A stretch of 41,706 nt of DNA. Source: Terriglobales bacterium. Its GTDB lineage: Bacteria; Acidobacteriota; Terriglobia; Terriglobales; Acidobacteriaceae. Position 1 is the stretch's first letter, and each line of letters begins with the position of its first letter. This document shows positions 8,568-16,416 of the stretch, in pieces. The translations under genes and the position numbers were made by a program. Below the pieces are notes generated by a model. That model made no database searches, was not told where the DNA came from, and saw only the letters and a program-made list of their open reading frames with translations. The DNA lies in the NCBI GenBank assembly GCA_035624455.1, contig DASPRM010000117.1, positions 1 through 41,706 on the forward strand. Reading direction: 5' to 3'.

Positions 8568-8903
8568 ATGGCCTCTCCTTCTGATTTTGAGTCGCTGCTG
8601 GGAATCGCCCGTATGCCACTGGGCGAGCGCAATGAGGATCGCGTCCCCGCTGAGGACGAAGCTACTGTCTACGTGACCGATGGTGACCGCCTGTTTGAGG
8701 TACACGCGCGTCTGGTGGATATGAGCCCGCATGGCCTGCGCGTAATGCATCGCTATCCGGGGATGCCGATTGGGCGCGAGATTCGCGTGCTGCATCCCTG
8801 CGGAGCACAGAGGGCGCTGGTGATCTGGAACCGTAAAGTGGAAGGCGGATACGAGAGTGGAATGCGGATTGTAACAGAGATCATGGATTTAACTGGCCGA
8901 TAA
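8568..8903 (+). CDS. PilZ-like domain protein
   Basis: A 111-residue soluble protein, probably a small beta-barrel. It shows a PilZ-type arrangement: an Arg-containing segment (ERNEDRVP) followed by ARLVDMSPHGLRVMH, close to the D/NxSxxG half of the c-di-GMP site, and then GREIRVL and WNRKVEGGYESGMRIV. PilZ domains bind c-di-GMP; the spacing here is typical but the RxxxR half is weak, so binding is uncertain. The start is unclear. ATG 8568 lacks a close Shine-Dalgarno, whereas TTG 8547 lies four bases after AGGAAGAG and GTG 8511 is also in frame. A strong terminator follows, so this is the end of a transcription unit. Confidence 0.65.
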   Translation: MASPSDFESLLGIARMPLGERNEDRVPAEDEATVYVTDGDRLFEVHARLVDMSPHGLRVMHRYPGMPIGREIRVLHPCGAQRALVIWNRKVEGGYESGMRIVTEIMDLTGR

Positions 8904-8922
8904 GGGTCGCTTCCTCCTGCTT

Positions 8923-8954
8923 AGCCGCTCCGCGGGTTGGGGCGGCTTTTTTTT
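8923..8954 (+). terminator. Rho-independent terminator after the PilZ-like gene
   Basis: A 9-bp stem AGCCGCTCC / GGGGCGGCT with one G-U pair and a 7-base loop, followed directly by eight Ts. It lies 20 bases after the stop codon. Confidence 0.92.
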
Positions 8955-8955
8955 A

Positions 8956-9003
8956 AGCACTCAGCAACAGCAATTAACACTCGGCACTTAGCAACTAGCG
9001 CCC
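8956..9003 (+). repeat. Degenerate heptamer array, copy C
   Basis: Seven units, six of 7 bases and one of 6 (AGCACTC, AGCAAC, AGCAATT, AACACTC, GGCACTT, AGCAACT, AGCGCCC), immediately after the terminator T-tract. Confidence 0.65.
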
Positions 9004-9081
9004 GGCAGAACGCGGCTGGATCACGGAAGGCCGTGCTGGCGGTCACGGGTGTTCGGCGAGATTGTGGATAGGCTTTGATGT

Positions 9082-10122
9082 ATGGCGGAGATCCTTCACA
9101 GGGAGCGTTATGCTCCAATGGGTGCAGGTGAAGCCGGGCGGAGCCGACGAAGCCTTGTGCGAGTGCTGTGGTGTGCAGTTCTCGCCGTGCTCGGCGCAAG
9201 CGCCTTTATCTACTCCTCGTACCAGCGAGACATTCGAGCGGCGCGGGCACGGATTGCCTCGGGCAGCACGGTTGTGAACACTGCTTGCGGTCCGATTCAG
9301 TATGCGGAAGTGGGCCACGGTCTTCCGCTCCTGATAATTCACGGTGCAGGCGGGGGATTCGATCAGGGGCTGGATGCATTTGGCGGTCTGAGCGGTCAGG
9401 GCTTCCGGGTGATCGCGCCATCGCGATTTGGCTATCTGCGAACCCCGCTTCCTCAGGATGCGTCGCCTGCGGCGCAGGCGGACGCACATGCGTGTCTGCT
9501 GGACGCACTGGGAGTGCGCACCGCGGCTGTCATCGGAGCCTCCGCGGGAGGACCCTCCACGATCCAATTTTGCCTGCGCCATGCTGAGCGCTGCTCGGCG
9601 ATGGTGCTGCTTGTTCCTCTGGCTTATGCGCCACGTGCATCTGAGCCGAGGAGACCACCCGCGGTGGTCGCGAGAATCCTGGATGCCAGTCTGAAATCTG
9701 ATTTTGTCTTCTGGGCGATGATGAAGCTGGGCCGCGACACCATGATCCAGACAATTCTGGCTACGCCGATGGCCGACTTCAAGCGGGCTCCTGCCGAGGA
9801 GCAAAAGGCTGTGCTGCAGATGCTCGAACATATCCTACCTATCAGTCCGCGGGAACAAGGGCTGCGCAACGATGGGGCGATTGCAACATCGCTGCCCCGC
9901 GTCGACCTGGAGCACGTACGAGTTCCCACCCTGGCCATCAGCGTTGAGAACGACGGGTATGGGACCTTTGCCGGCGCTCGCTATACGGCCGATCACATCC
10001 CGGGTGCGCGCTTTGTCGGATACAAAAATGGCGGGCATTTGCTGGTTGGGCATCAAAGGGAGCTAACGAACGAGCTGGTGGAATTTCTGAGGTCTCACTG
10101 CGCGCGAGCCGGGGGGAATTAG
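9082..10122 (+). CDS. Membrane-anchored alpha/beta hydrolase
   Basis: 346-residue hydrolase. One N-terminal transmembrane segment (about residues 27-45, LVRVLWCAVLAVLGASAFIY) places the catalytic domain outside the cytoplasm or at its edge. The fold is shown by the oxyanion HGAGGGFDQ, the nucleophile elbow GASAGG (Ser154), a late Asp in ENDGYG (Asp291) and the catalytic His319 in GGHLLVGH. A cap region (residues 185-270) is helical. The substrate is not predictable. The ATG at 9082 has only a poor ribosome-binding site; ATG 9118 (M13) is an alternative and would still include the anchor. The gene starts after a heptamer array and is followed by two stacked repeat elements, so it appears to be transcribed alone. 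Confidence 0.8.
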   Translation: MAEILHRERYAPMGAGEAGRSRRSLVRVLWCAVLAVLGASAFIYSSYQRDIRAARARIASGSTVVNTACGPIQYAEVGHGLPLLIIHGAGGGFDQGLDAFGGLSGQGFRVIAPSRFGYLRTPLPQDASPAAQADAHACLLDALGVRTAAVIGASAGGPSTIQFCLRHAERCSAMVLLVPLAYAPRASEPRRPPAVVARILDASLKSDFVFWAMMKLGRDTMIQTILATPMADFKRAPAEEQKAVLQMLEHILPISPREQGLRNDGAIATSLPRVDLEHVRVPTLAISVENDGYGTFAGARYTADHIPGARFVGYKNGGHLLVGHQRELTNELVEFLRSHCARAGGN

Positions 10123-10151
10123 GTTAGGCGCTCTTTGAAATTCAACCGCGA

Positions 10152-10203
10152 GGTCCTTCGACTCGGACGCGGAGTGGTTCGCCGCGTCGTCGCTCAGGAT
10201 AAC
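10152..10203 (+). repeat. TCCTTCG...GGAT(A)AC hairpin element, copy 1
   Basis: Starts GGTCCTTCGACTCGG and ends CGCTCAGGATAAC, with an internal GACGCGG...CCGCGTC hairpin. It is one of six related elements in the window. Confidence 0.55.
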
Positions 10204-10213
10204 GTTACCGCAA

Positions 10214-10310
10214 GTCGAGCTGCGCTCGACCTGATCTGAGGAAAACGTTCGTTCCCACGTGACCTTGAAAACTGCAGATCTCCCTCGGTAAAAAACCACT
10301 CGCGATGACA
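10214..10310 (+). repeat. Intergenic repeat of about 100 bases, copy 2
   Basis: Carries the same blocks as 4182-4282 in the same order: GTCGAGCTGCGCTCGACCTGA, CGTTCGTTCCCACGTGA, ACTGCAGAT and CGCGATGACA. A separate palindrome GACAGGCGAGATCGCCTGTC lies just downstream at 10326-10345. Confidence 0.7.
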
Positions 10311-10392
10311 GTCTTGAATCTTGTGGACAGGCGAGATCGCCTGTCGCGCACCAACCTGCGCATGCGAAACTAGGGGTTGGAAGAAGGGCAGG

Positions 10393-11778
10393 GTGGCGAC
10401 AACGACTGAGCTATACCGGTGCGCGATTGCCGTTGTAATATCGCTAATCTTGTCTATGGGTCCTACTCCGTCAGCCGATACCGTATCGAGGGCAGAGGCG
10501 CCTTCGGCAGCGGCAGCGCGCCAGCAGGTCACGCGCATTGCCAGCCTGCCTGAGGTGCACGCCGGTTTCGACTGGCTGCAAGCACATCAGAGACAACTCA
10601 GCGATCTGCAACTTGAGCTGACCAACATTCCCGCACCCCCTTTCGGTGAGGCACAGCGGGCGCAGTGGCTTAAGCAAAAGTTTTCCAGTCTGGGCCTGGA
10701 ACAGGTAGACATCGACGAAGTTGGAAATGTGGTCGGATTGAGTCCGGGGTTGGATCCCTCGCCATCAAAATGCGTGGCGGTGACGGCGCACATCGATACC
10801 GTTTTCCCCGATAGGACCAAAGTGGATGCGCGCCGTGAGGGTGAGCGTCTCTACGGACCGGGGGTCTCCGATAACGCCGCCGGAGTCACCGCGATGCTGG
10901 CGCTGGCAGGAACGCTGCAGGCCGCGAAGATTCGCCATTCTGCTCCGATTCTATTTGTTGGAAACGTGGGCGAAGAGGGCGAAGGCGACGTGCGAGGGAT
11001 GAGGTTCCTGTTCTCGCAATCACCGTGGAAGGATCGAATCTCCGCCACTTTGGTGATTGACGGCGCGGGTACGGACAGCGTGGTGACCCAGGCTCTCGGC
11101 AGTCGCCGTTTCATGGTGACGGTACGCGGTCCGGGCGGTCACTCCTGGAGCGAGTTTGGTGTTCCCAATCCCATCATCGTGCTGGCGCGCGCGATCGATA
11201 AATTCAGCCGCGTTCCGGTGCCGCTGAGCCCCAAGACGACGTTCAACGTAGGCGTGATCAGCGGTGGAACTTCGGTGAATTCCATCCCCGAGTCGGCCAG
11301 TATGCGGGTGGACATTCGCTCCGCTTCCGTGAACGAGATCGAGCGGCTGGAGCAAGTATTGCGCTCGGCAGTGGAGTCTGCGGTTGCCGAGGCAACGCGA
11401 TCGCTGGAAAAGCAGGCCGGGAGCCGCAATGGAAATCCCGAGTTGAGCTACACGATCGAGCTGATCGGCGACCGGCCGGCGGCAGAACTCAATCCCAATG
11501 CGCGAATTTACACCCTGATCCACGCCGTGGATCAACATCTGGGCAATCGCGCGCGTGTGCAGCGGGCTTCTACCGATGCCAACATTCCCATCTCGCTGGG
11601 CTACGAGGCGCTGGCCATCGGTGGCGGCGGGCAAGGCGGTGGAGCGCACACCATCAACGAATGGTATGACCCAACGGGGCGTGATTTGGGACTGAAGCGT
11701 ATTCTGCTGAGCGTGCTGGCGCTGAGCGGGGTGCCCGCCCCAACGCGGCGTGGGCCCACAAATGCCGACGGGAAATGA
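10393..11778 (+). CDS. Exported M20-family metallopeptidase (PepT/ArgE-like)
   Basis: 461-residue zinc peptidase with a signal peptide (residues about 8-28, YRCAIAVVISLILSMGPTPSA), so it probably acts in the periplasm. The M20 metal ligands are in order: TAHIDTVFP (His133, Asp135), YGPGVSDNAAG (bridging Asp160), NVGEEGEGD (catalytic Glu194, ligand Glu195), and a C-terminal GGAHTINEW histidine. The dimerisation domain carries VRGPGGHSWSEFG. The substrate could be a peptide or an N-acyl amino acid. I prefer the GTG at 10393 (after GGGCAGG) because the upstream frame to 10321 is repeat-derived and Cys-rich. Its stop overlaps the next start (ATGA), so it is translationally coupled to the amidohydrolase. 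Together they may form a scavenging pair. Confidence 0.85.
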   Translation: MATTTELYRCAIAVVISLILSMGPTPSADTVSRAEAPSAAAARQQVTRIASLPEVHAGFDWLQAHQRQLSDLQLELTNIPAPPFGEAQRAQWLKQKFSSLGLEQVDIDEVGNVVGLSPGLDPSPSKCVAVTAHIDTVFPDRTKVDARREGERLYGPGVSDNAAGVTAMLALAGTLQAAKIRHSAPILFVGNVGEEGEGDVRGMRFLFSQSPWKDRISATLVIDGAGTDSVVTQALGSRRFMVTVRGPGGHSWSEFGVPNPIIVLARAIDKFSRVPVPLSPKTTFNVGVISGGTSVNSIPESASMRVDIRSASVNEIERLEQVLRSAVESAVAEATRSLEKQAGSRNGNPELSYTIELIGDRPAAELNPNARIYTLIHAVDQHLGNRARVQRASTDANIPISLGYEALAIGGGGQGGGAHTINEWYDPTGRDLGLKRILLSVLALSGVPAPTRRGPTNADGK

Positions 11779-13499
11779 TCTGCTACTTCTGCTGTATTCT
11801 CCTTTGCTTGAATGGGATGCAAAAGCCGCCGCAGATGGAGTCCGCGAATGCTGCCGCAGAGGCGGAGATCATCTTCGTCAACGGCGACATATTTCCGGGT
11901 GAGAGCCTCCTGGAACGATACATCGGCCACGCGAAGAGTGTATCTGCCGTGCCTGCCGAACGTGCGCAAGCTCTGGCGGTCCGCGATGGCCGCATCATTT
12001 CCGTAGGCAGCAATGCGGACATCGAGAAGCTCAAAGGCATGAAGACTGCTGTGGTCGATCTTGCGGGACACTTCGTCATGCCCGGCTTCAACGATGCTCA
12101 CGTGCATCTCGCCTATGGCGGCTTCGAGAGGCTGAAGGTCGAACTGGTGGGCACGAAATCGCTCGACGACATGAAATCGCGAATCGCTGCGCACGTGCAG
12201 AAGGCTGGGCCCGGCGAGTGGATCGAGGGCCGAGGTTGGGATCACACGCTTTGGCTGGACGGGAGGCTTCCCACCCGCCAGGATCTGGACGCCGTCACTG
12301 CTGGGCATCCGGCGATCTTTGGCCGCGTGGATGGTCATATCGCAGTGGCGAATACGGAGGCGCTGAAGCTGGCGGGCATTACCAGCAAGACCGCCGTTCC
12401 GCCGGGAGGCAAGATCGATCGCGATGCGCAGGGTGAACCCACCGGCATACTGCGCGAGGCCCCCGCGATGGAGTTGGTACGATCGAAGATTCCCAAACCC
12501 AATGCAGCGCAACGCCGGCGGGGCCTGGAGTTGGTGTTCGAGGAAGCGGCACGTTGGGGCGTCACCTCGGCACAAGACAACTCCGAGTGGGAAGATTTTC
12601 TGGTCTGCGAACAACTGAAGCGCGAGGGCAAGCTCACGCTGCGTATATCGGAATGGCTTCCGTTCAAGGCACCAATCGAAGAACTCAAGCAGCGGCGCGA
12701 CCATCATCCGCATTCCGATCTCATGCTGCACACCGGCATGCTGAAGGGCTTCATGGATGGCTCGCTGGGATCGCGCACGGCTGCTATGCTGGCGCCGTAC
12801 ACAGACGATCCGGGAAATTCCGGTTTGCCGCAATATGAGCAGGCGAAGCTGGATGCCATGACAAAAGAGCGCGCTGCCGCCGGTTTTCAGATCGGGTTTC
12901 ACGCCATCGGGGATCGGGGAGTTGATATGGCGCTGAAGACGTTCGCGGCTGCCGAGGCTGCCGCGCCGGATTCCAAGCGGCTCCGGTTTCGTATCGAACA
13001 TGCGCAGGTGCTGGCGCCTGGCGATATTGACCGTTTTCGCAAGCTGGGCGTGATCGCTTCCATGCAGCCGAGTCATCTGCTCACTGACATGAACTGGGCA
13101 GAAGCCAGAATCGGTCCGGAGCGTGCCAGGTTCTCCTACGACTGGAAGGGATTCGCACGCAACGGCGTGCCTCTGGCCTTCGGCACGGATTTTCCCGTCG
13201 AGCCGATCACTCCCTTTCGCGGGCTCTATGTGGCCGTTACGCGCAAGAACGAAGCAGGCACGAAGCAATATGTCTACGGCGAGCCGCTGAACATCGACGA
13301 GGCGATTGCGGCCTATACTGTGGGCGCCGCCTACGCCGAATTCGCAGAGCAGGATAAAGGATTCCTTGCCCCGGGAAAGCTAGCGGATTTCGTGGTTCTC
13401 GACCGTGACATCACCAAGATCGCGCCTGCGGAAATCCTGGGAACGAAAGTTCTGCGGACGGTGATCGGGGGTAAAACGGTTTACGCAGCGGAGAAATAG
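11775..13499 (+). CDS. Amidohydrolase family 3 protein (YtcJ-like)
   Basis: Metal-dependent hydrolase of the amidohydrolase superfamily, 574 residues. It has the N-terminal beta-sandwich piece (IIFVNGDIF ... ALAVRDGRIISVG), metal-binding GFNDAHVHL (His109, His111), a central GFMDGSLGSRTAAML typical of YtcJ, IGFHAIGDRG, RIEHAQVL, and the C-terminal FGTDFPVEPITPF. The closing GKLADFVVLDRDITK...GGKTVY is also diagnostic. YtcJ relatives act on N-formyl or N-substituted amide compounds; the true substrate is unknown. The ATG overlaps the stop of the M20 gene by four bases. The first ~20 residues (MICYFCCILLCLNGM) are hydrophobic and could be a short signal or lipoprotein-like leader; ATG 11817 is an alternative start. 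Confidence 0.88.
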   Translation: MICYFCCILLCLNGMQKPPQMESANAAAEAEIIFVNGDIFPGESLLERYIGHAKSVSAVPAERAQALAVRDGRIISVGSNADIEKLKGMKTAVVDLAGHFVMPGFNDAHVHLAYGGFERLKVELVGTKSLDDMKSRIAAHVQKAGPGEWIEGRGWDHTLWLDGRLPTRQDLDAVTAGHPAIFGRVDGHIAVANTEALKLAGITSKTAVPPGGKIDRDAQGEPTGILREAPAMELVRSKIPKPNAAQRRRGLELVFEEAARWGVTSAQDNSEWEDFLVCEQLKREGKLTLRISEWLPFKAPIEELKQRRDHHPHSDLMLHTGMLKGFMDGSLGSRTAAMLAPYTDDPGNSGLPQYEQAKLDAMTKERAAAGFQIGFHAIGDRGVDMALKTFAAAEAAAPDSKRLRFRIEHAQVLAPGDIDRFRKLGVIASMQPSHLLTDMNWAEARIGPERARFSYDWKGFARNGVPLAFGTDFPVEPITPFRGLYVAVTRKNEAGTKQYVYGEPLNIDEAIAAYTVGAAYAEFAEQDKGFLAPGKLADFVVLDRDITKIAPAEILGTKVLRTVIGGKTVYAAEK

Positions 13500-13504
13500 A
13501 TTTG

Positions 13505-13729
13505 GTGTGGCGCGGACACTCTTGTCCGCGGCCCTGGATTCTGCTGCGCTAGCATTGTTGTCCCGAGTTTGGCTGAGCAGCGTTTTGGGTCATTCTGAGC
13601 CCGAGTGGGCGAAGGATCTTTGTATTCGATGAGCGAGCAGCGGTCACCTTCGGGCATGTGCTCTTTACAGAGAGCAGCGGACGTCGCGACAAGAGTGTTC
13701 GCGCCACACAGGGATGTCCGCGCCACACA
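13505..13729. repeat. MITE-like unit with inverted ends
   Basis: The left end GTGTGGCGCGGACACTCTTG (continuing TCCGCG, to 13530) is mirrored at 13683-13709 by a near-complement ending GCGCCACAC. A second, shorter right end GTCCGCGCCACAC follows at 13716-13728. The interior has no gene but contains a GGATGAC-type element (13589-13619, reversed). Confidence 0.6.
13589..13619 (-). repeat. TCCTTCG...GAATGAC hairpin element, copy 2
   Basis: On the minus strand it reads GATCCTTCGCCCACTCGG and ends CTCAGAATGAC. It is nested inside the inverted-end unit 13505-13729. Confidence 0.5.
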
Positions 13730-13779
13730 GATAAAACTGAGGGAACGGAGGCCGCCTTCTCGCATCTAAACGAGCAACC

Positions 13780-14103
13780 ATGTCGCAAACCAAGGCTAGC
13801 TGGCAGGAACGAGAGAATTCGCTTCTAGTGGGAGCCCCGCTGGTGCTTCTGCCGGCGATTGCCATCCTGCCCACACTGGCGTTCCTCATCGTTTCGCCGC
13901 GATTCGCACATGCCCGGGCGCTGGGATGCATGCTGATTCCGCTCTACGGGGCAGCCGAGGTCTATGGCATGGGCCGGCTTGCCTTCTCCATGCGCAAGCA
14001 ATTCGACGTGATCTCCTTCTTCGCTGCTGGTGTGCTGTTTGTTCTAGTAGTGGTGATGATCTTCACCGGAGTAATGATGGTGGGCTTTCTGTTTCGCAGC
14101 TGA
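13780..14103 (+). CDS. Small integral membrane protein of unknown function
   Basis: 107 residues, no recognised family. Three hydrophobic segments are visible: residues 17-39 (GAPLVLLPAIAILPTLAFLIV), 47-62 (ALGCMLIPLYGAAEVYG) and 79-105 (FFAAGVLFVLVVVMIFTGVM). A charged N-terminus (MSQTKASWQEREN) precedes the first. The ATG at 13780 has no strong Shine-Dalgarno. It lies between a repeat unit and the convergent P450 gene, so it is probably transcribed alone. Confidence 0.6.
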   Translation: MSQTKASWQERENSLLVGAPLVLLPAIAILPTLAFLIVSPRFAHARALGCMLIPLYGAAEVYGMGRLAFSMRKQFDVISFFAAGVLFVLVVVMIFTGVMMVGFLFRS

Positions 14104-14134
14104 GGGGCTAGCGGAAGCAAAACGCCTCGCCACG

Positions 14135-15574
14135 TCACCTTCGCTCCAGGCTCATCTTTATCCCATATTTTGGCCGCAGCGTGATCACCGGCTTGGGTTC
14201 GACGGGGTGACCGGGAACCAGCCTCAGGCGCCATTTCTGTGCGATGGTCGCCAGCAGCAGCGTGCCCTCCATCCAGGCGAAGTCTTCGCCGATACACTGG
14301 CGCGGTCCGCCGCCGAATGGGAAATAAGCGAAGTTGGAGCGGGTTTCGCGCGCGCCGGGGCTCCAGCGATCGGGATCGAAGACCTCGGGATCAGGGAAGA
14401 AGCGCGCATCACGATGCATCACCCACTCGCTGACCAGCACGATCGCTCCCTTGGGAATGGTGTAGCCACCGATCGAATAGGGCTCTAGAGTCTTGCGGCC
14501 AACTCCCCAGGCGGGTGGGTAAAGCCGCATCGACTCCGCCAGCACGCGCCGGGTATAGGTGAGACGCGGGAGATCTTCCACCGTCGCCAGCCTCGAGCCC
14601 AGGCAAGAGTCTAATTCCGCGTGCAGCTTGGCTTCTGCGGCGCGGTTCTGCGAAAGCAAATACCAGGTCCAGCTCAGGGTCACCGCGGTGGTTTCATGTC
14701 CGGCGAGGATCAGCGTCACACATTCATCGCGCAGTTGCTCATCGCTCATTCCACCGGCGCTTCCATCGCCATCTTCTGCGGCTTCATTTTGCACGGCCAG
14801 AAGCATGGACAGGAGATCAATGCGCGAGCCGGTCTGCCCAGCCGCACGCGCACGAGCCTCTTCGATGATGCGATACACGATTCTGTCCAGCTTTTGCCGC
14901 GCTTTGTGTATCCGGCGGACCTGTGGCAAAGGAAGATGCTGGAGAATGTCCGAGAACGGGAGCATGACGAAATCGAAGACGTCGATGATAGCGTTGAGAG
15001 CGTCGCCGATTTCGCCCGACTTGTCCTGAATGTCAGTACCGAAGAGAGCCTTGGCAACCACAGCCAGGGTCAGACCCATCATTTCGGCGTGAATATCGCG
15101 AGTTTCGCCATGGCGCCAGCTTTGCTGCCAATTGTCGGCGTAATCAACCATCAGCCTGGCATAAGCAGCGATGTTGTCGTGCTTGAAAGCTGGCTGCATC
15201 AGCCGCCGCTGGCGAAGGTGCAGCGGATCCTCGCTGGTGAGCAGGCCCTCGCCGAGCACCTGCTTGGCGCGCTCGAGGATGCGTCCTTTTTTCAACTTGC
15301 GGTTATTGGTGACCAGGACATCCTTTACGTAGTCGGGATGATTCAGCAGCCAGACCTGCTGCGGTCCGAAATAGAAGCGCGCGATGTCGCCGTAGGTGCG
15401 CGCCAGTCGGGTTAGAAAACCCAGCGGATCGCGGCGATAGGTCAGCAGAGTGCGCGGAAGGACTCGGTCGCGCTTCGGACCTGGGACCTGGAGCACAGTA
15501 GGCGAGTTCTGTGGTTCCCCCGGCTTGTGAGTCGGAATGCCGCGTTCGAACGAAGTTGGCTGTTGCACGCTCAT
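14135..15574 (-). CDS. Cytochrome P450
   Basis: Haem-thiolate monooxygenase, 479 residues. All signature elements are visible: I-helix oxygen-binding AGHETTAVTLSW, K-helix ExxR in LAESMRLYPP, the PDRW aromatic region (FDPDRWSPG), and the haem loop FGGGPRQCIGEDFA with ligand Cys427. Its length and the LYPPAWGVGR and FRP-type motifs resemble the bacterial CYP102/CYP110-like fatty-acid or terpenoid hydroxylases rather than the short CYP101 type. There is no fused reductase and no ferredoxin gene in the window, so its electron donor is elsewhere. ATG 15574 has GGAG four bases upstream. The gene is convergent with the small membrane protein. Confidence 0.95.
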   Translation of the reverse strand: MSVQQPTSFERGIPTHKPGEPQNSPTVLQVPGPKRDRVLPRTLLTYRRDPLGFLTRLARTYGDIARFYFGPQQVWLLNHPDYVKDVLVTNNRKLKKGRILERAKQVLGEGLLTSEDPLHLRQRRLMQPAFKHDNIAAYARLMVDYADNWQQSWRHGETRDIHAEMMGLTLAVVAKALFGTDIQDKSGEIGDALNAIIDVFDFVMLPFSDILQHLPLPQVRRIHKARQKLDRIVYRIIEEARARAAGQTGSRIDLLSMLLAVQNEAAEDGDGSAGGMSDEQLRDECVTLILAGHETTAVTLSWTWYLLSQNRAAEAKLHAELDSCLGSRLATVEDLPRLTYTRRVLAESMRLYPPAWGVGRKTLEPYSIGGYTIPKGAIVLVSEWVMHRDARFFPDPEVFDPDRWSPGARETRSNFAYFPFGGGPRQCIGEDFAWMEGTLLLATIAQKWRLRLVPGHPVEPKPVITLRPKYGIKMSLERR

Positions 15575-15640
15575 TGGGCTCCAGGGGGCGGAGACGCGGT
15601 GCGTGAGATTAGTCTATCGGAATGTTGGCGATATGGGTTA

Positions 15641-15675
15641 CTGATTGCTAAGTGCTGATTGCTGACGGCTGACTG
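15641..15675 (-). repeat. Degenerate heptamer array, copy D (reverse orientation)
   Basis: Five exact-length 7-base units (CTGATTG, CTAAGTG, CTGATTG, CTGACGG, CTGACTG), i.e. the TCAGCAN family read from the other strand. It lies between the divergent starts of the P450 and the interrupted exported gene. Confidence 0.7.
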
Positions 15676-15693
15676 CTCAATTCGAGGTGTTGC

Positions 15694-16416
15694 TTGGTTA
15701 AAGGAATCGTATTCGCGGTTTTCCTGACTGTGTTCGCTGCGGCCCAGGTCAAGGCCCCGGAGCGCAGGGTTGAGAATAATGTGATTGTTTCTGAGCACGA
15801 TCCCAAAGTGCGAATCGAGCTGCCGAAATCCGCGCAGTACGTGGGAGCAGATCGATGAGATTTGTATCATATCGCCGATTGCGAACTGCATGTTTGGGTG
15901 GAAGCCGACAAGCAAAAGAATGTACAGCGGCTCTATTGGGTGCAGTTCGAGGGTTATCTGCCCACGAAACCCGATTTGCATCATACATACGATTCTCCGT
16001 GGCACACCACCATCGGCGGTCTGGATTTCTATGTGGATACCTGGACACGCGAGCGTGACCAGAAGACCCGACCCGGTTCAGACCGCGAGCACGTACAGAC
16101 GCTGATCCGGGCGAAGGGATACCAAATGCCAGCGGGAATGATGGACGTCCGCCTGGTGCACCTGTTGGACAAGCAGATGCGCAAAGAGCTGATGATTATC
16201 TATGGCGAAGATCTGGCGCCCACAGGACATTCCGCAGTCGACCTGAAGAAGGGCGGCGCCGCCTACGATCAATGGCCTGAGATCGAGAAGGGCCTGCTGG
16301 AGAGAGCGGAGAAGCAGGTGAAGATTGAGGCGGGCAGGCAATCCCAGTCAGCGCTTGGCATTCAGCAAATAATGGCAGCGGGAAATTTGTCGCTCGCGGT
16401 CTTCCCAACTCGCTAA
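15694..16416 (+). pseudogene. Exported protein gene interrupted by an in-frame TGA
   Basis: A single frame runs from TTG 15694 to TAA 16416, broken only by TGA at 15856-15858 (codon 55). The first part encodes a signal peptide (VKGIVFAVFLTVFAAAQ) and about 35 mature residues ending YVGADR. Directly after the TGA the frame continues DLYHIADCELHVWVEADKQ with no shift. The start has GAGGTG four bases upstream. The simplest reading is TGG (Trp) changed to TGA, either a real nonsense mutation or a sequence error; the downstream part (LYWVQFEGYLP, GGLDFYVDTW, a C-terminal helix) still looks like a selected protein. The family is not recognised. It overlaps the convergent channel gene by four bases. 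Confidence 0.7.

Noticed and set aside
11601-13268. 555-codon open frame antisense to the M20/amidohydrolase genes
   Set aside because: It is long only because of GC-rich codon bias on the sense strand; its translation is Arg/His-rich without a domain.
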